The notes beneath the pieces are model-generated. The model saw nothing but the letters and a program-made list of their open reading frames with translations. It was not told where the DNA came from and made no database searches. The translations under genes were made by a program, and so were the position numbers. DNA of 64,000 bases. It comes from Riptortus pedestris (Eukaryota; Arthropoda; Insecta; Hemiptera; Alydidae). Each line of letters starts with the position of its first letter. The first letter of the stretch is position 1. Below are positions 23,523 through 34,700 of this stretch, piece by piece. Location of the stretch: positions 97,794,001-97,858,000 of the forward strand of contig CM032228.1 in NCBI GenBank assembly GCA_019009955.1. Direction: 5' to 3'.

Positions 23523-25790
23523 GATTATTAACTCTCTCTATTAAAAATATAGATTATTAACCCCCTACATATCTGCCAACATGAGAGCAGATATGTGTTA
23601 TATAATGAATCAAAATGCTGTAAAAAGAATGAATGAGAGCAATCATGAAAATATTTTCGTAGATTCAAAACAAAGTAGCTTTGTCTTGGGTCAGCATTCA
23701 TAATTTCTCAATATTATGAAAATATATATGTCATTTACCCTATTCATGAACCTTCCTAATCAATTTTTTTTATATACATTATAAACATGAGTGGCTTTGG
23801 ATTTAATTTATTTCAATTGTATTTTACAGAGCTCCGGTGAAAGAATAGAGTTTCAGTTGCATGGGCAAAATGGTCCAGAGAGCTATAAATTTGGATTTGA
23901 CACAGGTGCTGGGTATGTATTGCCTTATAAACATATGTAAAAAAAATTATGATCAAACTCACTTATAAAAGTAGGCAGTCGTTGAATCGGAGATTTTGAC
24001 GTCTCCAAAAAGATAACAAAACGGACAAAGTGACTATAGTTTCTACCCGAGCTAATATTAGACGACAAAATATGGTTTGCTTTATGCAAAACTTTGTCCA
24101 ACCAATTTTATTTATTTGGTGGTACACGCATTGATGGATTCTGGAGGCTTTATTTGATTTTTTCAACAAGTCCATTTCTTGTTTTCGAAAAGATTGTTCC
24201 ACTTTTGGGGTACTTGTCTCTTATATTCCTCCACCAGATCATTGAGTTGTCTCTGCCAATGCCTACAATTAATTCTTGTTTCGGCAAGTTGTTCCATGCA
24301 AAAATAAATTCTGTACTACCTGTTGATTGTCTTTTTTTTTCTTCAAATTTCCAAATTCGATCATTGAAAATGCTCCAAAGATTGACAGTTTATTCATACG
24401 ATTTCATCATTATTTCAGAACTCTGATATCCTAATTTGATCCTAAACTAATATCCTTCTACACGTCTTTTAAATTCCTTCTACAGGAGCATTTTTAAAAA
24501 AGAACACAAATTAATATTAATTAAAACCCCTATAAATTAATGTCATTTTTTAAAATTTGTTTTTACATATTACCTACATGATTGGTACTATACAGTATTA
24601 GAGAAGGATGGGATTACTTAATAGCCGTTTAGTGGAAAAAAAAGTAAATCACAAAGCTAAATTATATATTTACTTGTTTAATAGGTGTTAGAGAAAATAT
24701 TTCCAAATTAATAAATCACCCATGCGTCAAGATGTAGTACATGCAAAAAAAGTTACAGCTCTATAAGAAAAATGTCATTTTGTCTCATTCAGTATACAAC
24801 GAAGAGCAGAGATTTTCATTGAAAAATAACAATTGCTCTCAGATATAAGATAGAAATTAAACCTTTAATTCATCGCCAGTACAAGACGAAACAAGGGCTT
24901 AATTCATGATGAAGCAACAAGAATAGTGACGAACACTTTCAGAAGAGTACATAACATTCAGAGATACAGGCATTGAGTCATCTAATAAATTGTACTGTAA
25001 AACGGTGTCAGCCTTCTTTAAAAATAGACAAAAAGAAAAACTTTACAACTTTTTAGTTGGCCTAAATACGTCTTCTATTCATTACGTGCACACATTATAT
25101 TTTTACAGCCCTCTTCCTTGGCGTTCCTTTATAGTGCTTTAGGAAACGAATTATGAATTGTAATCACTATGATTTCTATTTTTAACCTGACTTCTAATCG
25201 TAGTTCAATAAGATGCTTGGTCTCTTACGTATTCCAGTCAGTGAGCAGAAAAATTGAGTTGGTTGATGGAAAATTTTCAGTTACTTTAAAAAAAATGTAA
25301 ATTTGATCACCAAATTTAAGCCCATTTTAATCGAAGCTTTCTCGGTACTTTCTGCGGCGCATGTTCCCTTCATATCTATAAATTATGTTCAGTTATATTT
25401 TTCCATCCCATGCATTGGAACGGAGATTTTCAACCAACCATTTTTTTTTTTATTTTGCTTAATATGTGCACATGTGGTGCTCATAACAGATTAATTTTTT
25501 TCTTTATAATTATATGACTTAAGATGAATTATTATTCTTATTACATGATATTTTTCAATGTCATTAAGTGTTGGTAATATGCCCTAAAAACATATCTTAA
25601 AGCTGAGTCATTAAAGCTCATTCACTAAAGAATTAATTTTTCCAGGAAGAATCGACAATTTAGGTACGAAGAAAAAGACGCCAAAGGAAACGTGAAAGGT
25701 CGGTTTGGTTACTACGATACTACAGGGAAACTCCAGATTGTAAACTACAGGGCAGATGAAAATGGCTTTCACGCAGAACAAGTTGATTAG
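18777..25790 (+). CDS. RR-type cuticular protein (chitin_bind_4), 5' incomplete
   Basis: Three joined exons, 18777-18936, 23830-23912 and 25646-25790, all in matching phase. The first is strongly Lys-rich and acidic. The other two make a complete Rebers-Riddiford chitin-binding domain: SYKFGFDTGAG, then RFGYYDTTGKLQIVNYRADE and NGFHAEQVD with a stop shortly after. The aromatic residues of YKFGF and the G-x-Y-x(n)-Y-x-AD-x-NGF-x-A frame match the consensus. Family role: binding chitin fibres in exoskeleton, secreted. The signal-peptide exon must lie upstream; the exon at 18777 starts with one base finishing a codon. I could not identify it between 13.3 and 18.7 kb. The 4.9-kb intron before 23830 contains the mariner relic. 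Confidence 0.85.
18937..21710. other. Intron of the cuticular gene, with a short tandem duplication
   Basis: A 45-bp stretch (attcgttgacatttcgt, caatggccccacggttat) occurs twice, at about 19699-19739 and 19753-19795, with one difference. Otherwise unremarkable intronic sequence. Confidence 0.6.
21713..22652 (+). mobile_element. Mariner element, internally deleted
   Basis: 31-bp terminal inverted repeats (21713-21743 and 22622-22652) containing GGGTGAATCAAATATAAACG, differing at only two bases near the outer end and flanked by TA on both sides, the mariner target duplication. Total length is 940 bp against about 1.3 kb for a full element. It lies in the intron before the RR domain of the cuticular gene. 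High terminal identity argues for a fairly recent insertion. Confidence 0.92.
21866..22567 (+). pseudogene. Mariner transposase, central deletion and 3' frameshift
   Basis: Starts at ATG 21866 (MSEEEVPPTTAQRVVIKYLA). The N-terminal helix-turn-helix begins (GVKPAEILRRLTAQFGEKTL) but jumps near 22003 from LSRAR directly to TWVHHYTPESKQ. About 100 residues are missing, including the first catalytic Asp of the CDETW motif. The second Asp (HDNTRPH, 22280-22282) and third Asp (SPDLSPCDFHVF, 22385-22387) remain with the diagnostic 34-residue spacing. After GEVEA the frame shifts and loses the normal C-terminus. About 233 aa remain against roughly 345 in the family. It cannot be catalytically active. 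Confidence 0.92.
23448..23524. repeat. (TA)n then (GA)n compound microsatellite
   Basis: TA repeat to about 23473, then GA repeats interrupted once by GG. Intronic. The translated YIYI/RERE frames across it are artefacts. Confidence 0.9.
23830..23912 (+). CDS. Cuticular protein exon, start of RR domain
   Basis: Acceptor attttacag, donor gtatgt. Encodes SGERIEFQLHGQNGPESYKF then GFDTGAG; the aromatic Y-K-F-G-F opens the chitin-binding beta sheet. Confidence 0.83.
25646..25790 (+). CDS. Cuticular protein terminal exon, RR core
   Basis: Acceptor ttttccag. Encodes the C-terminal half of the RR domain ending ADENGFHAEQVD, then TAG at 25788-25790. AATAAA motifs follow at 25865 and 25879. Confidence 0.88.
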
Positions 25791-25864
25791 TGTTAAAACT
25801 ATATTTAATTCCAAGTTCCTTCCATTCGACATTTCTTTCATTTATCAACCGTTAGTGTCAAAAT

Positions 25865-25884
25865 AATAAAATTTCCTTAATAAA
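25865..25884 (+). terminator. Two poly(A) signals of the cuticular protein gene
   Basis: Two AATAAA hexamers, 25865-25870 and 25879-25884, 75-90 bp after the stop. Confidence 0.55.
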
Positions 25885-25890
25885 TGAAAG

Positions 25891-28379
25891 ATAATGTTCA
25901 AGAGATACTCGAGATCTCAAGGTAATTCAAGTCCTAACTAGTTCTTTTTCTTTAGGAGACGTTTAATTGCCTCCTTCTTATGACAGTAAAATTCATTTGA
26001 AACATTACAATTATCATTGTTCTAGAATTTTCATAATGATAACAGTTAAGGTATCTGTTGATAAAATAACCATATACGTAAACCGTTATCTTACATCTGA
26101 TTTTAAGGTTAAATGGTATAAGGTGACATTAAACAGGCTTATATTGCATTACAGTTCCTATTGGATCCAAAATGTGATTCACTCATTAAAAGAGTAAATC
26201 AAGCAAATTTATATATACTTTGTTCATTGTAAATAATTTAAGCGAAACACACTTTCAAAAATGTAAAGCATGAACATGTAAACCAACGGTAACATAAATG
26301 AGATAACTCTTGAATAGCATCAGAAATCAGGAATTGATCATGCTTAGACTAGTACTCTTATTACCAAAGACCCCCAAAGAATTACTTTAAATGTAGCTTA
26401 AATTAAAAATAAATTTTATTTTAATTTTGATATCAACTTAAAATAGGGACTATTTGAGGTCCCTCACTCTACAAATTATTCTGTTCATAATGTGCAAACG
26501 TACCTATTTAATAATAAAATATTATTTCATGTTATTCCATTAACATGGAAAATACTAATAAATTAATAATTGTATTTATTTATTAAATTAATTATTAAAA
26601 GGCTAGAATTGTTGTTAAATACTGAGTCGCACGACATGGAGTCATTGTGCGTGCACATAAATTAAGGATACAAAAAAATGACAAATCATAATTTTGGTAG
26701 AGCTCAATCTTAAAATCTGTTTATCATTGAAAAATTAAATGAGTTTTACCAATATTACCAATAACTACGTAAAAAAATGCATTAATGTAATCATCCCAGC
26801 AATGTAATATAACCTTCATGAATGAATATGATTTTTCGAAGAAATTATAAAAACTTTACTAAAAGCTGTTTTGATGTAGTTTAGTGTAACGGTTCGACTC
26901 AGAACTTGTACAATAGATTTGTATTTTTAAGTTTCCTACTCAGGTAATTTTTCAGCAATTTGTGTTAATGATAATTAATGAAGTAGCATCGGCAGTCCAT
27001 TACTTTACTAATTTGAAAATGGCGTTATACTTGATTATTCATTTTATAGTTTTCATTAATTGTCTAGTCAAACTGAACTAAATCATTTTACAATACACTC
27101 ATATTCCCTCCCCTTCAGCTATGGTGAGTAAATATGCACTATAGCCCAAGCCGAAAAAAAAATAATTTGACCCAGACGTTTCCACAATTCAAATTTTAAG
27201 CGTAATTAACTCAAAGTATCATTGACAGTCAGAACTCCTATGTGCTCTGCTAGCAAATAAATTTATATGTTTGAAGCGTAGGTGACAGTCAAATATCAAC
27301 AGCCAGTTTTGATGATAACATGTATTATAAATGCCATACTTTACTTATTTATTTTTTTCATTCATATTAATTTAACTTAAAAAGTAATATTAGTGTAAGA
27401 ATTCCAACACCTTTTAGCAAAAGTGTATCATACATTTTTTATTACACGTTACTTTAATATTGCCCTGTAGTTGCTTAATAATTACAATATGATTTGTGAG
27501 ATAATTAATAAATTTATGAGAAGCATACATATGTTGAACATTATGTATTTATGATTCTTTCATAAGAATACCCATGTTTCCTTTTCTACCTTTTCTTTGT
27601 TAACCTATTTGTAAGCAATGTTTTATAGGCTTATTTGTTTATACATGACTATTTTTTAATTTAAATTAAGTGTATTTTTAGGTGATTGCTAATGTTAATA
27701 GTTCTTATATAAAAATGATTTGAATCTTTTTTTTTTCACATTAGTGCAATAAAAATTGTGGAGTTTCAGCTATATTTTAGTAGAATCTTTACGACGTTTG
27801 TGCCGCATAAAAAGAATATTTCAAAACTTAATAAAAAATTTGGAAAGATTTATTACAATTTTATAATATAATATCTACTTAAATAGTGACTTGCTATTAT
27901 GAAAATTAATGAATTTTTATTTATTATACATACTTTTTATATAAAGTGTAAATATTTTGTATTTTATAAATATAATTTTAAATAAATATATATTTTTATA
28001 AATATAGTAAGATATTTATTGGTATCCCTCTTGTTCCTTTTTATTGGTGTGCACAGCATAGTTAAAATTAACTAAAAAAATCAGTTGAGAGAGTACATAT
28101 TTTAAAGTGAAGAAAATAACTTATTGAAATTTATACACAGAATGTGTGTACAGTACCAAAAATAATTTACATCCAGTTAATACTACTATGACTAATTAAG
28201 AAAAATAGTCTAAAAGGTTACCACTCTATTCTATCTAGGAAGAGATGACTGTATACCAAAAATTTGACAATGACCTTGAAATCAGATTGACAGGATCAAA
28301 ATTAACCAAATATACAGTATAGTACCAACGGATTAACTACCTCACCAGAGCACTTCTAACTTGAAATCCAGTTCAAATT
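25891..28379. other. Intergenic region, nothing supported
   Basis: Very AT-rich sequence with no exon, element end or structured repeat that I could support. Confidence 0.4.
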
Positions 28380-28498
28380 TTAGCAGATTTCCATTAAGGG
28401 AAATCAGCTATTGAGGTCGTACTCATGACGCATTTTCGAAAAATTTCTTCAAATGTCCATCCATCCTACCCAGGAGATGACGAAAATGAGGTCCGTTC

Positions 28499-28576
<78 letters not shown>

Positions 28577-29003
28577 CTGTTAACGCTCTAGCGGTCGCAA
28601 TTTTTGTTTGATCGTAACCAAACTCGATATTAAAACGTTTTATGCAAAAAGACGGATCAAGTTCGTTAATGGCTGAAATCGTACAAGTGGGAGGGGGGGT
28701 TTAGAGGGGGGATTTTCGAAAATTCGAAATATCTCCGTTACCATACGTCGGATCAAACAATTGTATAGAACCAATCTTAAATTTACTATAAATATTGTTC
28801 TATACATTTATTCTCTATCTTGAATATTAACCGAGATATTTGCATTTTTATTAAATGTGGGTGGTATCGCACGAGTGAGTTTCCCGCCAAAAGCTGGGTC
28901 GGCCCCTTCCGTAACTGCTTGGCTCTCGTATGGAGATTTCTCGATTGTATAACTGCACGTGGGAAATCTGCTTAGTTTACGCAGCCCCTGCGTGACGGAC
29001 TTC
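28380..29003 (-). mobile_element. Helentron-like element, near full length
   Basis: In reverse it begins at the conserved 5' end (aagtccgtcacgcaggggct, then AAGCAGATTTCCC and CGTG near 28960-29003) and ends at CTAA (28380-28383) after the hairpin. An internal (AT)n tract of about 70 bp (28504-28571) separates the two conserved halves. No coding content. Confidence 0.6.
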
Positions 29004-29283
29004 TTTTAGGAGTAGTTGAGAGGTCAATGTTACAATGCAAATGATTAATTCGCCATCGACGGGAAAACCTCTAACTTCATTTCTACACTCACACTTTGCT
29101 GAAAAGTCCAATGACAATAGACGTGAATTATTTGTCTTCAGGAAGAGCTCAAGATGCTGGGGTCGCAAATCTCAGCATTTATAAACCAGTGGAATTATTG
29201 GCTAAATGTTCATGGTTAGTTCTTTAGCGGATTTCCCCTTATTCAAGGCGATGATAAAATGAAGTCCGCTCCAAATGATATAT

Positions 29284-29385
29284 GGGGCCTTCGTGGCCGT
29301 GTAGCTTAAGTTGTGGCACATTTACTACATCTCTTAGTAGACTAAATATTAAAAATAGGTGCAGGTTCAACCCCCCCCCCAGGTA
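29284..29385 (+). repeat. Possible second tRNA-derived SINE head
   Basis: gtggccgtgtagcttaag resembles a box A region and ggttcaacccc a box B, about 75 bp apart, followed by a C run. Too diverged to be a tRNA gene. Confidence 0.35.
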
Positions 29386-29459
29386 GAAAATAAGTTCTTT
29401 AGTTCGCATCCAGAGGGCGCTAGTGTCATGGGAGCATAGAGAATACATACTATATTATT

Positions 29460-29690
29460 ATTCTTTATTAACGTCCACTTTTTGCAACTGAGGCTAATTA
29501 GGCCGGGTTATCTACAGGTTACCACCCTTTTCTAGCCAGGGTGGGACTAAGGATTTTATTTAATGAATTCCGTCACTAAATAAATTCCCTTGCCCAGGCG
29601 GGAATCGAACTCGAGAATATATACGTTTGATGCATTACGAATTTGACTCTCTTAAATCCCGTATACACGTGAGCTGACCCTAGGTTTGCT
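29460..29690 (-). repeat. tRNA-derived SINE, copy 2
   Basis: Same family as 3755-3941: box B-like cgagttcgattcc on the reverse strand (about 29601-29613), the body motif ggtaacctgtagataac in reverse, and the tail ttgcaaaaagtggacgtta. Confidence 0.6.
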
Positions 29691-29819
29691 GCCCCCACTG
29701 TACGGCGAGTTGATCACTCTCTACGTAAAATTCTCTTGAATCCCCCACGAGGACGTCTAATGATCTCAACTGTCTACAATGCTAACAGAGAAAAAATAAT
29801 AAAATATATATGTTTGTAG

Positions 29820-29855
29820 TATGTATGTATGTGTATGTACTATATAAATACTAGT

Positions 29856-29922
<67 letters not shown>
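29820..29922. repeat. GT and AT microsatellite
   Basis: Irregular GTAT repeats, then (GT)n, then (AT)n of about 48 bp, next to a gcggtcgcaa-like landmark at about 29940, so probably the core of another degraded Helentron-like copy. Confidence 0.75.
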
Positions 29923-29924
<2 letters not shown>

Positions 29925-31104
29925 TAGTTTGCTTCCACTCTAGTGGTCGCAAATTTTATTTGATCGTTACTACATTTAAGCCGTACAATCGGACCGGAGG
30001 AAGGCAACACGAAAACTTGAAATATCTCTTATATTATGAGACGTCCAAAAAGAGTTAAGAGTGTATAGAAACAATCTATTTCTTCTTCAGAATTCTATCA
30101 GATAAATTTATTTTTCTGACATTTGTTTGCTCTATGTCCAATATTAACCGAGACCTTTTGCTATTCTTTTAATTTTCAACCTCCATTAAATGCCTTCCCG
30201 CCAAAACATTTTGGTGCCGAAACCCAAGAACCCCTCGAACTTTTAATTTCAGTAACTGAGGCACTGAACTTCACATTTCCGCTTATATTTCAATTACTTT
30301 TTACATAGCTTTCATGCGATACCACTTGGAATGGATTAATCACAAGATAAGAGGTTGCCAATTTGTATTTGCCCGGGTGTAAGGGATATTATTTTTTTAA
30401 CGAAATAAAGTAGGCTTATCGTAAAAAAAAATACGTTAAAAAAGTACATAAAAATATTAAAAACAAATATAAAGACTGCGAGAGAGACCTTGACGAATAA
30501 TCGGGCATACTGGACAGATTTTATTTTAAGGCAATGAATCTTTAAAATGGAAAATATTCCAGAAAACTCTAATGTTCTAACAATAGAGATATGCTAGCAA
30601 AAATGGGGAAAACATTCACTGAACAACCATAAATTTTCAACAAAGAAGAATAAAAACACTTCGTTAAATAATTAAGTGTGGCTACTCACCGATGTTGGGT
30701 TGCTGACTACACAGCTAAATTATGAATCACATGACATTAAAAAATAAAATGTAAAAATGTTAATGAAATAAAAAGTAATGACGAACTCATTCAATAACAT
30801 CCTTAATCCCACCCTAAATTCTACTCTCTCCTTCCCGCACATCCTAATCCTTTAGTTGAATCACTCTCGTCTACCCATATTCCAGAAAACCAAAAACGAC
30901 GTCTGAAGTGTAAGTGGCCCAGAGATCTTGTGTAGTCCTCAGTATAACTCTACATAGTACAATCCAATGTTCCCTCCAATGTGGGGATTGTCAATGGACA
31001 ACTTCCCATCTCAAGCCAATAATCAAGCCAATTGTTATTATCATTCATACCATTTGCTTGTAATATTTAATATTGTTGCAAATAAACGAATAAATATATT
31101 TAAA

Positions 31105-31197
31105 ACAAAGTCCCACCCTGGCTAGAAAAGGGTGGCAACCTGTAGATAACCTGTCCCAATTAGCCATAGTAGCATAAAGTGGACGTTAATAAATAAT
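31105..31197 (+). repeat. tRNA-derived SINE, 3' fragment
   Basis: Contains agggtggcaacctgtagata, acctgtcccaattagccata and the agtggacgttaataaataat tail; the promoter half is missing. Confidence 0.5.
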
Positions 31198-31666
31198 GAA
31201 ATAAAAGTAATTAGTTTGCGACAAAAATAAGAATATAAAATAAAAATATAATGAAAAAAATATATATTGTCAATTTATTTATATGTCAATATATTGTCAT
31301 TTTTCATTGAAATCATATATTTTTGCGCACATTAAATCAAAGAATATCTCCATTTTTGGTACAAAAGAGTCTTTGCTTATTTTTAGGTTACAACCTCAGT
31401 ACGAATGTGCTGTGAGTAGACCAATGCTGCATAGATCCGTTATTATTATGAGGAAAAGAAGATATACGCTGAAAAGGTTTTACAAGAGGATAAAACGAAG
31501 GTTTTCATTTCAGAAAGCTTGAAGTAATTACGAACTTCATTCATAATGACAAAGCAGATTGAAAGCAGTCCCAACAGGTGAAGGGGATATCCTGTCAGGC
31601 TGGCTGACATAGCATCCTCCCTTTAAAACATGACTGTAGTTATGCTCCTTCTCATTCCACATAGAA

Positions 31667-31717
31667 ATGGGTTCCACGCTCTATATACTTTTATTAACAA
31701 TTTTCTTTGCAGTCCAG
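31667..31717 (+). CDS. OBP exon 1: start codon and signal peptide
   Basis: Encodes MGSTLYILLLTIFFAVQ, ending in phase 0 at a gtaggc donor. A hydrophobic core after a short N-terminus is typical of a secreted protein. An upstream ATG near 31630 is in another frame and was not chosen. Confidence 0.75.
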
Positions 31718-34700
31718 GTAGGCACTTCAATTTATCCTTTTAATAACGTATAAATCTGAGGATCAATGAATAATATTTTTTTAAATTTGTTTTCCTTTAA
31801 TGTAAAACTAACGCCCTTTTTATGCTAATAAAACTAATAGATACAGACTTTAGAAAGGTTAGCTACCTTTTCTATTCAAGGCAGAACTAAATATTTATCT
31901 ACTAAACATTTCATAGAAATGTTCGTTTCTATGAAGGAATCAAACCAACGATTAGTTATAAAACAGCTCAAAGTCCAAAACGCAGGTCATAGTCAGCACA
32001 TAACATGTCTTTCAATGAACGGATTTCTCAGGAGAACTTGATAATATTTTAATGACTAACGGGACATACAGGCATAAAACAAAGTACTGACATCGACAGA
32101 CAAGCTAAATTAGCAGCCAGGAAAAGAACTGTGGACATCGACAGGCTGACTGCACAAGACATGAAACGTGTAATTAAAACACAAGTACTCAATGACTGGC
32201 TACAAACTGACAACAAACTCCGAGAAATACTAGACAACCCAAACAAAGGAAAATCACTGGAAAATCTTACTAGAGAGATCAATTGGTGTTGTCTAGGCTT
32301 AGAATCGGACATCCACTACTTACACATTCATAGCTAACAAACCGAAAAGATCGACCTACATGCACTCACTGTAACACAGTACTGGCCATTAAACATCTCC
32401 TGACCGACTGCAGACGACGTGAAGATCTTAAATTACCGAACGACTTGTACGAACTATTAACTATTAGAGTAGCCCACAAATAAATACACTCTTAAATCAC
32501 TTGAAGACAATAGTCATTTACAACAAACTTTAAACTACACCTACTCTCTCACTTCTCTACGTTTTTATCTCAAAATATGTTACTAAGTCGTATTCGTGCT
32601 TTTTGTGAACAAGACTGCACAATACATTTTTAAACTTGTGCCTTAGACTTCCATCATCCTCAAGCCAGAACTTCGTTTTATTTTATTCCTTTGTTTTATA
32701 TATACCTATATTTTATACTATGTTTTAATAATTTTGAAAAAAATTTTCTTTATTTCGTTATTTTATCATTTTAATTTAAGGAATTGAAAATAATTGATAC
32801 TGAGCGACATCGCCTAGTTGCGAAGCTCACCAAATAAATAAATAATTTAATGACTAAAAATTACTTCCCATTACTCCGTTTACAAATGAAAAATGACATT
32901 ATGATTTTTCACTTTAAGCTGTCTTGACTTCCAAGGACTTCGCATGGTCAACATACATTTCATTTCTTCTTTACTTAATAAGCTAGTGGCTGTAATTTTC
33001 GTTGGATCGTAACCAAATTTTAAATTTCAAAGGTAACCAAAATTTCCAAAGGCAATAAAAAAGTTGATTCATAACGATTATACCATAATCAATCTCTCTG
33101 GTAACGTAATGAATGACAATTGTTATTCCATACATTTTTCTCAAGCTGAAATTTTAACGTAATTGGTTTTATTTTAGCCTTCAGTAAACCCCCACACTCC
33201 TCACCCCATTTTCATGTAAGACTATAATATCACCAAACATCTCATGCCCAACTTAAATTCTTAGTTGTCTTTACATATGGTTACATAAGGGATTAATGTT
33301 GAATATAATACAAGAAATCTCCTTAATCATAGATTCGGTTCACCAGATAATATATAATTAATATTGAATATTTTGACCGCCTATGGCCAAACCAAAAGTC
33401 ATAATGAAAATGAATACTAAAGTGTGCCCCGACCAGTCAAAATATTTCTTAACTTGTGAATATTTTGGCAGAACACGATAACGGACCACACACAGTGTCT
33501 CGAATAAGATGGCTCTAGTGCTTCTCCTGGGCAAACGGTTAGTCTGATCAAAAATGCCAGAGGAAAACGTTGAGTGATGATGTAATCTAGCTATGTATCA
33601 ATACTTAACATATCTTAAATTCGGATTTCTTTACTTCCAGTAAAGGACGTGTTTCAATCGCGAAAAATTTCGCTTTCATATTTCACAGAAACTATACATA
33701 CATATTGTTCATCCCTGATTACATATTGACTAGCTTAGGGGTGACATTTGAAAAAGAATATAACAGAAGACATTTTTTAGGGTTTGAAATGTAGACTGGA
33801 GCAAGATGAGAGAAGTCAAGAGGAATTTGAAAATATTGTTCGAAGCTGTTTAAAGCAAAGCGATTTTCAACAACAACATAATTACAACAGTAATAAAGGT
33901 GAGTTATAAAATAATTAGCATAAAATTATTATTAATATTAAATATTAAGGTTTAGTGATATAATACTGCGGGACAAACCATAACTGAAGTGTTCCTTGGC
34001 AACTCTAAAATTCAGTGTCGCAAAGCTGCGTAAACTAAATTACCAAAGTGGGAAGATAATACTCTGATTAAGTCATCCCATACTGTATAATTTTCTTCTT
34101 ATCCCGTAATATGAAACATGCTGGGCATGAGTTGTTAATACTGTACTTTTGTTTATTACTGTAAAAAATCAACAATATTAGTTAAATAACATTTTCGAAT
34201 CCAATATTTCAATTTTTTAGTTTATTCCTCCTCTAAAATCCCAATCCTGCTGGATGAATTCCAATTGTTATCTATCATTCATTTACCTTTGCGACAAATA
34301 TACCCATACCACATGATTTACCTTTGCGACAAATATACCCCTACCACATCATTTAACTTTGCGACAAATATACCCCTACCACTTATTGGTTTTAGTTGTG
34401 GGCTTTTTGGATATCATAGAACACCTTGTCAAAAACAAGATATCTGTAGAAAAAGCTGAAATTCTTTCCATGATGGTCTGTGCTCACAAGTAAAATGTAG
34501 TGGGTGCTGTGGAAACAATATTACCACAGAAATACATGCAGTATTCATGAAATGAAATAAAAGCGATGAGGACTGAGAATTCGATTTTCACATCGCCGGA
34601 CATGAGCCACCTCGTAGACTCATGGGTCCCACTGTTTCTCCAGCTAGGAGCAGTCAGTCCAGTACGTCCCTCTGCTAATGGCGATAGCTCGGCACGCTCA

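Noticed and set aside
23316..23560. Frames ending in YIYIYI and RERERER
   Set aside because: Microsatellite translation.
29284..29385. tRNA gene
   Set aside because: Box A/B-like words exist, but no cloverleaf could be formed; treated as a SINE-like head only.
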